A stretch of DNA of 64,000 bases from an uncultured Burkholderiales bacterium (GTDB lineage Bacteria; Pseudomonadota; Gammaproteobacteria; Burkholderiales; Eutrophovitaceae). Position numbers and translations under genes: made by a program. The stretch lies in the NCBI GenBank assembly GCA_951812315.1, contig CATOSA010000030.1:50319-114318 (forward strand). The letters run 5' to 3'. This document shows, in pieces, positions 1-9,746 of this stretch (position 1 is its first letter; every line of letters starts with the position of its first letter). Below the pieces are notes generated by a model. The model made no database searches, had not been told where the DNA came from, and worked only from the letters and a program-made list of their open reading frames with translations.

Positions 1-917
1 GCAACACCAATGCGAATGACCGATGGTCGCGTCGTCGCATATTCGCGCGCGAGTTTACGAATGTCTTCGGCATCAATGCCGGTGATCGAGGCGACTTTCT
101 CGGGCGTGTACTCGCTGGCGCGATCGACCAATTCGTCATATCCGACGGTGTACCGCTCCACGTATTCCTTGTCGATCAACCCCTCGGTGGTGATGACGTT
201 AATCATCGCCATTGCGAGTGCGCTGTCTGTGCCGGGCTTGATGGGTATGTGCCAGTCTGCCTGCCGGGCGGTACGCGTTTTCACCGGGTCGATCACGACG
301 ATCTTTGCGCCGCGCTTCTGCGCCTCGGCCAGGAACGGCCAGTGGTGCAGGTTTGTACTGATCGTGTTGCAGGCCCACAGGATGATATAGCGTGAGTGAA
401 CGAAGCTTTCAGGGTCAGTGCCGGGCGAAGGACCGACCGTCATGATGTAGGCGGTACAGGCGCCCGAGTCGCAGAAGGTGCGCTCGGAAATGGTCGCCCC
501 CACCTTGTTGAAAAATGCGTCGCCTGAGTTCAGACCGTTGAGGATTCCTTCCGTACCCAGGTAACTGTAAGGCAGGATCGCCGTCGGGCCGTTCTCCTTG
601 ATGGTTTGCTTCCAGCGCGAGGCAATCGTGTCCATCGCCTCCTGCCAGCCAATGCGGGCAAACTGGCCCGACCCTTTTGGCCCGGTACGCTTGAGCGGAT
701 GGAGAACGCGGTCTGCATGATGAACACGCTCCTCGTACTGATTCACCTTGACGCACAGGCGCCCGTCAGTGAACGGTTGATCGGGATTGCCGCGCACCTT
801 GACAACGCGGTCGTCTTCAACTGTCACCAGCATGGAACACGTGTCAGGACAATCGTGCGGGCAGGCACCGAGAACGTTTTTCTGGTTTGACCTTGCAGAA
901 TCTGGAACAGCGGACAT
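1..917 (-). CDS. Molybdopterin oxidoreductase (DMSO reductase family), 3' end cut by window edge
   Basis: Reading leftward from an ATG at 917, the frame stays open to position 1, giving about 305 N-terminal residues; the rest lies outside the window. The start follows a GAGGGG ribosome-binding site. Near the N-terminus is the family 4Fe-4S motif, CPHDCPDTC (Cys19, Cys23, Cys27) with Cys55 in GRLCVK. It is followed by the usual molybdopterin-domain blocks, including GTDSALAMAMINVI, the pterin-contacting region. Such enzymes bind a bis-pterin molybdenum cofactor and move electrons to or from small substrates. There is no Tat signal, so the protein is probably cytoplasmic. The substrate cannot be told. 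TFCDSGACTAY may hold the metal-ligand cysteine, which is inference. Confidence 0.9.
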   Translation of the reverse strand, partial: MSAVPDSARSNQKNVLGACPHDCPDTCSMLVTVEDDRVVKVRGNPDQPFTDGRLCVKVNQYEERVHHADRVLHPLKRTGPKGSGQFARIGWQEAMDTIASRWKQTIKENGPTAILPYSYLGTEGILNGLNSGDAFFNKVGATISERTFCDSGACTAYIMTVGPSPGTDPESFVHSRYIILWACNTISTNLHHWPFLAEAQKRGAKIVVIDPVKTRTARQADWHIPIKPGTDSALAMAMINVITTEGLIDKEYVERYTVGYDELVDRASEYTPEKVASITGIDAEDIRKLAREYATTRPSVIRIGV

Positions 918-1329
918 AGGTTTTCCCCTCAAACAAGATTCTTATTGGTTTTGGTTTTTGGCTTGCGCACATGGCGGTACGCTACCATCGAAAATTCGAC
1001 GTTCATTCTAGGCTTCCTCAGGGGCGTGTCAACGTCGCCCACCAAACACGTTGTGATGCGCACGGAAAGTAGATCCGGCTACAAACCCTATAAACGCGCA
1101 TTCAAATAAAAAGCCATCCGCGCCGCTGGACAGACTGTTTATGCAGGCGTAGCTTTTCACAATTCATAACGGCTGGATGGGTGAACTTTTGCCGCTTTTG
1201 CGGGGTGCAATACACGTTGCACCGCGCGAACCATGCCTCGGGGCAAACTCCAGCTGTCCGCACAGAGATCAAGAAGTCTGACCTGTCATTGTTCGGATCT
1301 TCAAGGTTCAAGACGAAAGGTGTCAAAAC
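918..1329. other. Intergenic region between divergent genes
   Basis: This 412-bp gap lies between the leftward molybdopterin oxidoreductase and the rightward hydroxyacid dehydrogenase, so it must hold both promoters. Short open frames here show no recognisable protein. No convincing -35/-10 pair, operator or RNA structure was found by eye. Confidence 0.5.
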
Positions 1330-2456
1330 ATGTCGCAAAACATTCGAGTTCTCTACGTTGGCCCCAAGCGGACGGGGGCCTTCGACTTGTCATCGCTCGA
1401 GCAACAGAGTCGAGCCGTTGGTATTGCGGGCGGCGAGTTCGTGCGATATGAAGGCAACAGCAGCGCCGAGCTAATTGACGCGCTGCGTGATGTCGATGTC
1501 GCGATTGCACAGGGACATGGTTTCGGCCAGTCGGCATTCACGCACATGGGCTTGCACGGCCGCTGCAAGGGTCTGGTGTCTTTTGGCCATGGTTATGATC
1601 ACCTGGATCTGGAAAATGCAACGGCCAACGGGGTCATCCTCGCAAACACCGCTTCGTTCGGCACCGAGGAAGTGTCGAACCATACGATGATACATTTTCT
1701 GGTGTGCGCGCGAAAATTCGTGCTGCACGACAAGCTGGTCAGGAACGGTGTCTGGACACGCGAGAATCTGGCGCCAATGGGCCACGTTGCCGGTCAGGTA
1801 TTCGGCATTGTCGGCCTCGGCGATATCGGCCGCGCAGTGGCGCGCAAGGCCAGGGCTTTTGGTCTGGAAGTGATTGCCTACGACCCCTACGTCTCATCCT
1901 GGGACGCGAAGGAATACGGCGTTGAGAAAACGGATTCGCTGGAGGCGTTGTGCCGACGCTCGGATTACATCAGCGTGCACATCTATCTGAACGAGGAGAC
2001 GCACCATCTTGTCAGCCATGCGCAATTCGCGGTGATGAAACCAGGTGCTTACCTCATCAACTGTGCGCGCGGTGGCGTAGTCGATGAAGCCGCATTGATC
2101 GAAGCCTTGCAACAAGAGCGGATTGCCGGTGTCGGGCTGGACGTATTCGAGAAAGAACCGGTCGATCCGGACAATCCACTGCTGAAAATGGACAACGTCT
2201 CGTTGACCAACCACTACGCCAGTTACTCCGAGGTCGCGTGGGAACGCGCACAAACGCAACTCGCGAGGAGGCCGTGCGCATTGCGACCGGAATGTGGCCG
2301 CAGTCCCTGATCAATCCTGATGTCCGCCACGTGATCCCGCCGCGAACCGCTGCCCGTTCGTGGGAAGTGTATGCGCGCGAGTTGAACGCGGCGAAGAACG
2401 ATGCTCAGACAGCGGGCAACGAAACGGTAAGCGAGGCACGGCGACGACGGGCATGA
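1330..2456 (+). CDS. D-2-hydroxyacid dehydrogenase (NAD-binding), frameshifted near the C-terminus
   Basis: This is a 2-hydroxyacid dehydrogenase of the phosphoglycerate/glyoxylate reductase superfamily. The Rossmann signature GIVGLGDIGRAVARKARAFG lies about residues 158-177. NCARGGVVDEAAL carries the substrate-site arginine, and the VGLDVFEKEPVDPDNPLL block is typical. The first frame runs to 2310 but loses homology after WERAQTQ. Adding one base near 2258-2261 restores REEAVRIATGMWPQSLINPDV and runs to a TGA at 2454-2456. That stop overlaps the next ATG (ATGA), which supports the restored ending. AAAGGTG precedes the ATG. It is the first gene of a three-gene unit with an aldolase and a solute-binding protein; the substrate is unknown. 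Confidence 0.85.
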
Positions 2457-3329
2457 GAATCAACAAGGCCGTTGAACTGCTGGCGCAACGCCAACCGGTG
2501 TACTTCGAGTTCGTCGACGGCGAGACTGCGGGCGGGTTCGACGGCGGACGATCACTTGCCCGGACCTGGGCCGATTACATTGTTTATGACATGGAGCACA
2601 CCGCATTCGATGTAAGGGCGTTGCTGCAGTTCATGCGCGGGCTCGCCGACGCTGGCCCGACGCGAAGCGGACATCGAACGCCTGCAGTCGTCGTGACATT
2701 ACCCATGGACGGGATCGATGCGCACTCAGTCCGCGCAAACGGCTGGATGATCAAGCAGGCGCTCGCTGCCGGTGTACATGGCCTGCTTTTGTGTCACGCC
2801 GAGACCCCGGAAGCGGTACGTGCTTTCGTGGAGGCTGCACGCTACCCCTTCGCGGAAATTTCGGGCACTGATCTTGGACCCGGACGCCGCAGCCACGGCG
2901 GCCAGACGCTTGCCGCGCAGATCTGGGGAATGACGGATCAGGAATACCTTGCAAGGGCAGATCCCTGGCCGCTCAACCCGCACGGCGAGCTGCTACTCGG
3001 AATCAAGGTTGAGAACACACGGGCACTCGACAGTGTGGAACAAACCACGCGCGTACCGGGACTTGCATACGCTGAATGGGGTCCGGGAGACCTGGGCATG
3101 TCAATGGGATATCCGGATCAGCATGACGAGCCCTATCCTGCCGAGATGCATGCTGCGCGCGCGTATCATGAACGCGTGCAAGGCAGCAGGCCTGGCGTTC
3201 CAGGACCTGATCGCACCAGAGAACGTCACCGAACGGCTGGACGAAGGCGTGATGATCGGCTGCGGTCCGGAGGCTGAGAAAGCCGCAGAAATCGGACGAA
3301 AGCATTCGGGGCGAACGCTGACCTGGTAA
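2453..3329 (+). CDS. HpcH/HpaI-type aldolase, frameshifted near the C-terminus
   Basis: The gene starts at ATG 2453 inside the stop of the previous gene (ATGA overlap). Family features are YDMEHTAFDV (conserved acid), GVHGLLLCHAETPEAVRAFV, and GELLLGIKVENTRAL followed by AEWGPGDLGMSMG, which hold the metal-binding and glycine-rich loops. The enzyme class cleaves or forms 2-oxo acids using a divalent metal. The first frame drifts into arginine-rich sequence after about 3155. A change inside the CG-dinucleotide run at 3155-3162 switches to a frame ending DLIAPENVTERLDEG...GRTLTW, which looks genuine. Loss of one GC dinucleotide explains it. With the preceding dehydrogenase it probably handles a hydroxy/oxo-acid substrate. 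Confidence 0.83.
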
Positions 3330-3396
3330 CAAGCTCAACCAGCGGATCGGGCCATCACGAAGCGGAGTCAGAAATCAATATCCTGGGGAGGTTGTC

Positions 3397-4717
3397 ATGA
3401 AGAATTTCACTCGACGTCGTTTTCTTGCCGCAGGAACCGCTGCGGCCGCGGCCGGTGCCACCAGACAACTTCTGAGACCCGCGCCGGCACGCGCTGCGAC
3501 ATGCAGTTCGAGCCGGAAAAAGGCGCATCGTTGCGCGTGTTGCGCTGGAAGCGATTCGTGCAAGGCGACGAGGATCAGTTCATGGCCAACACGCGGCGTT
3601 TCACCGAGCTCACCAGCGTCAACGTGCGCGTGAACAGTGAAAATTTCGAAGACTTGCGCCCCAAGGCAGCGGTCGCAGCGCAGGTCGGCGCAGGACCCGA
3701 CATCATCATCAGCACCGACGAGCAACCGCAGCTTTACCCGGACAAACTGCTCGATGTGAGCGACCTGGCGCAGTATCTGGGCGGCAAGTACGGCGGCTGG
3801 TTCGACGTCTGTCCGGAGTACTGCACACACCAGGGAAAATGGATCGCGATTCCTACCGGGGCGGCCGGGGGTGCCATGGTTTATCGAAAAAGCATGCTGC
3901 ACGCGGCGGGGTTCGAGACATTTCCGAAAAACCTGGATGGCTTGCTCAAGCTGTGCAAGGCACTCAAGGCCAAATCCAAGCCGCCAGGATTCGCATTGGG
4001 TCATGCCACCGGTGACGCCAACGGCTGGACTTACTGGCTGCTGTTCGCTTTCGGCGGCAGGATCGCCAACGAGGACAATGAACTTGCGCTGAACTCGAAC
4101 GAGACCATAGAGGCTCTGGAGTACGCAAAAGAGTTATATCAAACGTTCGCGCCCGGAAGCCTGTCGTGGGGCGATCCCAGCAATAACAAGGTATTCCTCG
4201 CAGGTGGAATCAGCCTGACAATGAACGGGATATCCATCTACTACGCGGCAAAAACCAGCGACGACCCGAAACTCAAGGCGATGACGCCCGACATTCACCA
4301 CGCCACCTATCCGATCGGCCCCGTCGGCCGGGATGTGCATGGTGCGCTGATGTTTCCTGCGACGATTTATCAGTACTCCAGGTACCCGAATGCCGCCAAG
4401 GAGTTTTTGCGATTCATGATGGAGCGCGAACAATACGAGCCATGGCAAAGAGCATCGCTCGGTTACATCTCGCACACATTCGCGCGTACGACGACAACCC
4501 GGTATGGACCGAAGATCCGCAACACATGTTCTACCGCGATGTCGTCAGGGGTGCAGTGCACACAGGTTATGCGGGGCGACTAGGTGAGCAGTCAGCCGCC
4601 ATGCTGGCCGATTTCGTCATCGTCGACATGTTCGGCGAAGTGTGCACCGGTCAACGAACGCCGAAGGATGCCCTGCGGCGCGCCGAGAAACGCGCGCGAC
4701 GTTACTACCGAGGGTAA
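3397..4717 (+). pseudogene. Tat-exported extracellular solute-binding protein, two frameshifts
   Basis: An N-terminal twin-arginine signal, FTRRRFLAAGTAAAAAGAT, begins at ATG 3397. Mature-type sequence starts only after a frame change near 3495-3500 and reads through to about 4475. There a second frame change restores the C-terminus (AYDDNPVWTEDPQHMFYRD...), which ends at 4717. The middle portion, with GPDIIISTDEQPQLYPDKL, IPTGAAGGAMVYRKSML and GHATGDANGWTYWLLFAFGG, is typical of periplasmic sugar or opine-type ABC binding proteins of about 440 residues. No permease genes follow, so its transporter partner is not in view. With two lesions, either the gene is decaying or the assembly is poor here. 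Confidence 0.8.
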
Positions 4718-4803
4718 TTGTCTGAAGCCGGATTGAATTCGGAATCCGCAAATTCGACAGTCAGCGCGGTCTGGCGCTGATCAGCCGTGCTCTCTACGTT
4801 CGA

Positions 4804-5895
4804 TCAGTAATCCTCGGCCAGTAACGGGAACCCGCTGAACACGTGAGGCTCTCCAACCGGCTCGGCCGGAACTATGCAGCCGGGCTTGAGCTGATCGAGG
4901 GACGACAGACCCATCAGTGCCATGTTCATGCGCATCTCATCCTCCAGCAACTCGAGCATGCGCACGACCGCCGGCGCGCCGCCGGTTGCCATGGCCAGCC
5001 CTTCAAGACGGCCAATGCCGACTGCGTCGGCACCCAACGCCAGCGCTTTCAATACATCTGTGCCGCGCAATATTCCACCATCAAAAATGATCGTCGCGCG
5101 GCCAGCAACCGCGCTGACGACTTCCGGCAGTGTATCGAGCGCGCCGCGAGCATGGTCAAGCTGACGGCCGCCATGATTTGACACGTAGACCACCTCCACG
5201 CCGTGCTTCACCGCCAGCTCCGCGTCTTCGGCACAGGCAATCCCCTTGAGCACCAACGGAATCTTGAAGCGATCCTTGATGCGATCGACCAGTTCCCAGG
5301 TCAGTTTCGGCTGCAGGTTGACTTCGGGCGGGGGAAACGCCTCGCCATTGGGACCGCGTCCTCCGATTGGAACAAAACCGTTGATGATGTCGCGTTCGCG
5401 ACGGCTGCGAAATTGCGTGTCTACTGTCAGGCAAAACGCCTTGTAGCCGGCTGATTCGGTGCGGGCAATGATGTCCATCATCCAGGCTTCACTGCCGAGC
5501 ACATAGAGCTGGTAGATCTTCGCGACGTTACTTTCGCGCGCGATGGTCTCGAAGTCCGGAGTGCACGCAGAACTGAGCATCTTCATGATGCCGAATGTTT
5601 CTGCCGCTTGCGCCGCGGTGAGTCCGCCGCCTTTTTCAAATGACTGTAACGAACCGATCGGAGCGAGCATTACCGGAAGACGCAAATCAACTTCGAACAG
5701 TTTGCGTCGCACGTCCACAGCTGAAACATCGGCCAGCACGCGAGCCTTCAGCGCGAGCCGCTCGAAGGCAAGCCGGTTGCGCTTGAGGGATGTTTCGGTT
5801 TCAGCGCCGCCAACCAGAAAGTCCCAGTCCCCGCGGGAAAGGTTGACGCGCGCGTGCTTGACCATTTCCTGGAGGGTGTCAAAGTCTGTGGTCAT
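4804..5895 (-). CDS. FMN-dependent alpha-hydroxy acid dehydrogenase/oxidase
   Basis: This 363-residue protein belongs to the lactate dehydrogenase / glycolate oxidase family, which oxidises L-2-hydroxy acids with FMN. Visible catalytic residues are Tyr131 in IYQLYV, Asp159 in LTVDT, Lys217 in LVLKG, and His241 with Arg244 in SNHGGRQLD. The phosphate loop DGGILRGTD and GIGR lie near residues 272-296. It lacks a membrane-targeting loop, so it is probably soluble. The start ATG at 5895 overlaps the stop of a short upstream frame. A cupin gene lies 147 bp upstream on the same strand. The exact substrate (lactate, glycolate, mandelate) cannot be assigned. Confidence 0.93.
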   Translation of the reverse strand: MTTDFDTLQEMVKHARVNLSRGDWDFLVGGAETETSLKRNRLAFERLALKARVLADVSAVDVRRKLFEVDLRLPVMLAPIGSLQSFEKGGGLTAAQAAETFGIMKMLSSACTPDFETIARESNVAKIYQLYVLGSEAWMMDIIARTESAGYKAFCLTVDTQFRSRRERDIINGFVPIGGRGPNGEAFPPPEVNLQPKLTWELVDRIKDRFKIPLVLKGIACAEDAELAVKHGVEVVYVSNHGGRQLDHARGALDTLPEVVSAVAGRATIIFDGGILRGTDVLKALALGADAVGIGRLEGLAMATGGAPAVVRMLELLEDEMRMNMALMGLSSLDQLKPGCIVPAEPVGEPHVFSGFPLLAEDY

Positions 5896-6042
5896 ATCAG
5901 GGCCTCGGTCGCCAGAAACTTTCGGTCATCGGCAAAATAGTCTGACACCCGAATTTCCAAAAACCGCATCCGGCCTTCTGTCAGCGGCTGCCAATGCAAC
6001 CAGCTGCATTGCCTGGCGCAAACTTGTTTGGGCATCGTCGAA

Positions 6043-6459
6043 CTACGCAGGTGCCTCGACCACACGTGTCTTGAAATCAGCCAGCGATACAATTTCCAGC
6101 ACCTCGAAGTCGTCCGAGCAGTCGATCTCGCGGTGTTTGATCCCGGGAACCTGGTTGATGGAGTCCCCCTTGCGTATGGTCTTGACGCCCTGGCCTTCGT
6201 ACTCGAACGTGGCCCAGCCATTGAGCACCAACACGAACTGGAAGTTACAGTCGTGCACATGCCATTCCTTGACCGTGTTTTTCGCTTCCTTGCCATTGTT
6301 TCGAATCAAATGCGCGATGTAGTCCCCCTTGGTACCTTCCTTGATGCCCAGGTCGCGATACTCGAAGATCTCCCGCAATCCCTGCGTCCACTTTGCTTCT
6401 TCCGCGCGGTTGTGGACAAAGTCCCACGACTTCTTGCTATCGGTTTTGGTTTCACTCAT
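6043..6459 (-). CDS. Small single-domain cupin protein
   Basis: The 138-residue product starts MSETKTDSKKSWDF at ATG 6459, chosen over an upstream ATG because GGAGG sits eight bases before it. The cupin fold is suggested by WHVHDCNFQFVLVLNGWATFEYEG (first motif with the HxH pair) and GDSINQVPGIKHREIDCSDDFEVLEI (second motif with its histidine). It is followed by the FMN hydroxyacid dehydrogenase on the same strand and is divergent from the amidase. Enzymatic or sensory role unknown; small cupins of this kind are often lyases, isomerases or ligand sensors. Confidence 0.82.
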   Translation of the reverse strand: MSETKTDSKKSWDFVHNRAEEAKWTQGLREIFEYRDLGIKEGTKGDYIAHLIRNNGKEAKNTVKEWHVHDCNFQFVLVLNGWATFEYEGQGVKTIRKGDSINQVPGIKHREIDCSDDFEVLEIVSLADFKTRVVEAPA

Positions 6460-6647
6460 GTTGTATTCCTCCAGATGGTGTTCATCCTGGTCAAGCATAG
6501 CACCCCGCCAATTTCGTCGTGTGCCCTCTTGCCGTCTCGCCTTATCATGTCAGGGCGCCCGCGCCAGAACAGCATCTGGATTTCCAATGCATCTCTGAGT
6601 ATGTAGGATTGTTCCGGGCGCAAGACAAATATTGAGGGGAAAGAACA

Positions 6648-8060
6648 ATGAGTGGATTTGCCGACTATGACAGGTACGATGCGCTGGGGCTGGCAGAGTT
6701 GGTTCGACAAGGTGAGGTCTCATCAACTGAATTACTGGAAGAGGCGATCAGTCGAACCGAAAAAGTGAATGACGCCATTAATGCCGTCGTTCACAAACAT
6801 TACGATGAAGCGAAAGCGGCCATCGAGGCCGGATTGCCCGAAGACCCATTTACCGGCGTGCCATTCCTACTCAAGGACCTGCAGCTCGACGGTACAGCGA
6901 CAACTTACGGTAGTAAGTTTTTTCGCGACCAAGTCGCGGACCACGACAGCACATTGGTTAGTCGCTACAAGCATTCGGGACTGGTGACCTTTGGTAAGAC
7001 GAACTCGCCTGAGCTTGGCCTGATGCCAGTCACCGAACCCCGCATGTACGGACCGACCAGAAATCCCTGGAATCTGGACAGAACGCCGGGCGGATCCAGC
7101 GGTGGCGCGTCCGCTGCAGTCGCTGCCGGCATCGTGCCCATGGCGAATGCGTCCGATGGCGGTGGATCAATCAGAATACCGGCGTCATGCACAGGATTGG
7201 TTGGTTTGAAACCGACTCGCGGCAGAACACCGATGGGACCGGACAGGGGCGAAGGCTGGGCTGGTCAGTCAATCAGCCATGTAGTGAGCAGAAGTGTTCG
7301 CGATTCAGCCGCTGTCCTGGATGCCACGACCGGCACCGAGCCCGGAAATCCGTATGAGGCACCTCATTTTGATGGCAGTTTTCTTGCGCACGTCGGGAAG
7401 AACCCGGGCAAACTTCGAATCGCCTTGTGCAGAAACAAGATGGGCAAAGGCCGATTCTCGGCGGATGTAATTGAAGCAGTTGAAGAGGCCGGCCGTTTGC
7501 TCAGTAATCTCGGCCATGACGTTAAATACGCCGAACCCGCCTACGACCGCGAAGCGGCGGGCAACGCTGTGTTGACGCTCGTCGCCGCCAATGCAGCGCT
7601 CGCGGTGAAAATGAGAGCGGAAGCGCTGGGCCGGGAAGCAACCGAACAGGATATCGAGCCTTCTACGCGGGCTCTGATTGAAATGGCTGCCGGCCTGAGC
7701 GCAGACGATTACGCAAGAGCGACGCTGATCAATCATCGAGCCGGCAGAGTATTCGCAAAAGTCCATGAGCAATATGATTTGATGATTGCGCCAACGCTCA
7801 GTCAGGAGCCGGTTCCGATCGGTTTCATGGAAGCCAACCGCGATGGCATTGCGGAATTCATGGGCGATACCGCAATATTCAACCAGACAGGGCAACCGGC
7901 AATCTCACTGCCACTATGCTGGAGCGCCAATCAGTTACCGATTGGCATCATGTTTGTCGCCGCATTTGGCAACGATGCCCTGTTACTGAGAATAGCTGGC
8001 CAACTGGAAAAGGCGTATCCGTGGTCGGACAGGCGAGCACCCGTGCACGCAGGGGCCTGA
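6648..8060 (+). CDS. Amidase (amidase-signature family)
   Basis: This is a full-length 470-residue amidase-signature hydrolase. The Ser-cisSer-Lys triad is readable: Lys76 in VPFLLKDL, the GGSSGGAS loop with Ser150/Ser151, and nucleophile Ser174 in DGGGSIRIPAS. GGGGAAAG lies eight bases ahead of ATG 6648. The family hydrolyses carboxamides or carbamates. Enzymes of this length without a GatCAB operon context are usually 6-aminohexanoate-cyclic-dimer hydrolase-like or general amidases. There is no signal peptide. Upstream the gene is divergent from the cupin; downstream it converges on an SGNH hydrolase gene. Confidence 0.93.
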   Translation: MSGFADYDRYDALGLAELVRQGEVSSTELLEEAISRTEKVNDAINAVVHKHYDEAKAAIEAGLPEDPFTGVPFLLKDLQLDGTATTYGSKFFRDQVADHDSTLVSRYKHSGLVTFGKTNSPELGLMPVTEPRMYGPTRNPWNLDRTPGGSSGGASAAVAAGIVPMANASDGGGSIRIPASCTGLVGLKPTRGRTPMGPDRGEGWAGQSISHVVSRSVRDSAAVLDATTGTEPGNPYEAPHFDGSFLAHVGKNPGKLRIALCRNKMGKGRFSADVIEAVEEAGRLLSNLGHDVKYAEPAYDREAAGNAVLTLVAANAALAVKMRAEALGREATEQDIEPSTRALIEMAAGLSADDYARATLINHRAGRVFAKVHEQYDLMIAPTLSQEPVPIGFMEANRDGIAEFMGDTAIFNQTGQPAISLPLCWSANQLPIGIMFVAAFGNDALLLRIAGQLEKAYPWSDRRAPVHAGA

Positions 8061-8195
8061 TCAATATCGGCGCAAATCAAAAACCAAACGAGAGCAATGT
8101 CTTGTACTTTCGACAAGCGATTGCGACACAGTACATTCGCACACACCATTGTTGGACAGATCGCTTGAGCACGTATCAGCCCTAATCTCCAATTG

Positions 8196-9431
8196 TCACT
8201 CGGTTACCGGCCGATTTTCTCTGATCCACGACGACAATTGTTCTGCAACGTAGGCATGGCCCGCCTCGTTAATGTGAGAATCGTCGACAAAATGAATGCC
8301 TTGTGGGCGCGAAGTATTGTTACCGCCAAGATCGAGCAGCGCCACGTTCCGGTTATCTGCCAATCGATGCATGCTTGGAAAATCTTTTGGCTCCCGCAAC
8401 GGCAATCGGACAAAGAGCAGTGGTATTTCGGCGCGCCTGGCATCGGCGACAATCGCCTCGAAGACAGCCTGATTGAGTGACCACCATTCACCAACCGGAT
8501 AGCTAAAACCGATTTCCCTGACTGCGCTTCGCCGAAGTCCAGTCCAGATACCCGAGTAAGTCTCAAGGAACCTCAATAATCCATTCGGTCTGTCATTCCC
8601 AACTTGGGGGCGTAGTTCTCCGTTCTCCACCACAAAGGTTGGCTTGTTGAATCCCTCGGCACTACGATGCGCGTAAAAACAGCGATCCAGGTCGTTATCA
8701 ATGAAAGCAACAATAACAAGTGCCGGTTCGAGGCGGAGAGCCTGATGCCGAAGGCTCATCCACATTTGATCAAGACCGAACCCGGGCTGTGCCAGATTGT
8801 AGACGGCAAAATTATCTCCCAGCGTTGTAGCGACTAACTCCCCGAATGTTTCTTCATACCCAACGCCGGTTCCCCATGCAAATGAATCGCCAATCAACGC
8901 AATAATCTTGCGGTTGATCGGTTGTTCAAAGTTCCATCCGCTGCGAAACCCCTGTTCGTTTGACTTGTAGCTGTCACGTTCACCCGAGATGCTCCACGTA
9001 AACTCGTTTTCCGAATGCATACGCCAGCCCGTGTGGATGTCTGAAACAAAAGTTCGGCTTTCCCGATTCTCGAACTCGCCGACATAAGTACGCGGGCGAG
9101 GGAGGAAAGGGTCAAAAACGCGTACGTATCGAATGACGCCTTCGACCAATGCGACTCCGATCACAAGAGATGTGACGGCAACGAAAGCGTTTACCGTCTT
9201 GCGATACTTGAAAATCGAGCGCCCCATTACCAAAGCAATACCAACGAAGATTGTCGGCCACTGAAAGGCAAAGAAAAACAGCACACCAATGACAGTATCG
9301 ATGTGTCCGTCGTCGGTTAACGGCTCCAATGTCCATTTATTTACCGATACTCCCGCGATGACGAGAAGCCAGCCAACCAGTCTGGTAAGCAACTTTGACG
9401 TTCGCTGATTACGCATAATTACCGCCTGCAA
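8196..9431 (-). CDS. Membrane-anchored SGNH/GDSL-type hydrolase
   Basis: The 411-residue protein has three hydrophobic segments in its first 100 residues (about 15-30, 46-68 and 82-100), then a large extracytoplasmic domain. Block I is GDSFAWGTGVGYEETF with nucleophile Ser183, and the C-terminal block is DDSHINEAGHAYVAEQL with the catalytic Asp/His. The family de-esterifies acyl groups, commonly on polysaccharides or the envelope. A second ATG at 9416 (MRNQRTSKL) may be the true start, giving a typical positive-inside N-terminus. It is a single-gene unit, somewhat more AT-rich than its surroundings. The substrate is unknown. Confidence 0.82.
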   Translation of the reverse strand: MQAVIMRNQRTSKLLTRLVGWLLVIAGVSVNKWTLEPLTDDGHIDTVIGVLFFFAFQWPTIFVGIALVMGRSIFKYRKTVNAFVAVTSLVIGVALVEGVIRYVRVFDPFLPRPRTYVGEFENRESRTFVSDIHTGWRMHSENEFTWSISGERDSYKSNEQGFRSGWNFEQPINRKIIALIGDSFAWGTGVGYEETFGELVATTLGDNFAVYNLAQPGFGLDQMWMSLRHQALRLEPALVIVAFIDNDLDRCFYAHRSAEGFNKPTFVVENGELRPQVGNDRPNGLLRFLETYSGIWTGLRRSAVREIGFSYPVGEWWSLNQAVFEAIVADARRAEIPLLFVRLPLREPKDFPSMHRLADNRNVALLDLGGNNTSRPQGIHFVDDSHINEAGHAYVAEQLSSWIRENRPVTE

Positions 9432-9696
9432 ACATTGATTGACGAGCTACTAATCCAACCATCAACAATCATTGTCGCTCTCTGCGTCCGATGCCGAATT
9501 CGTAACCGGATCAACATAGATGGATAACATTCGCAATCAATATCGTGGAAGCCAAACATTGGCCGCCTTTTAACACAATTCCAATCTGCCCTACTTCCAA
9601 GCTACCCCCGGGCTTGTGCATCTGGAAACATTCGCTCTACACGTCCTGGCTGCGGCGCAAATAATCCGGAATGGCGAACGAAACCAGGTGCGTGAA
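9432..9696. other. Intergenic, no gene seen
   Basis: This stretch is upstream of the SGNH hydrolase gene and downstream of the barrel gene terminator. It is comparatively AT-rich around 9500-9600 and probably carries the hydrolase promoter. No coding frame, repeat or operator was recognised. Confidence 0.4.
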
Positions 9697-9729
9697 CAAA
9701 AAAAATCGGCGCCGCTTTCGGCGCCGATT
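9697..9729 (-). terminator. Rho-independent terminator of the barrel gene
   Basis: A perfect 11-bp stem (AATCGGCGCCG at 9704-9714, CGGCGCCGATT at 9719-9729) closes a CTTT loop. On the minus strand it is followed by a run of T (A-run 9698-9705 on the plus strand). It lies just after the stop at 9747 of the leftward gene. Confidence 0.9.
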
Positions 9730-9746
9730 CAGCTTTCAGACCAAGC

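Noticed and set aside
5896..6042. Short minus-strand frame (47 codons) whose stop overlaps the start of the FMN hydroxyacid dehydrogenase
   Set aside because: The ATGA overlap is suggestive, but there is no ribosome-binding site and the product resembles nothing; it runs mostly in the shadow of the cupin end.
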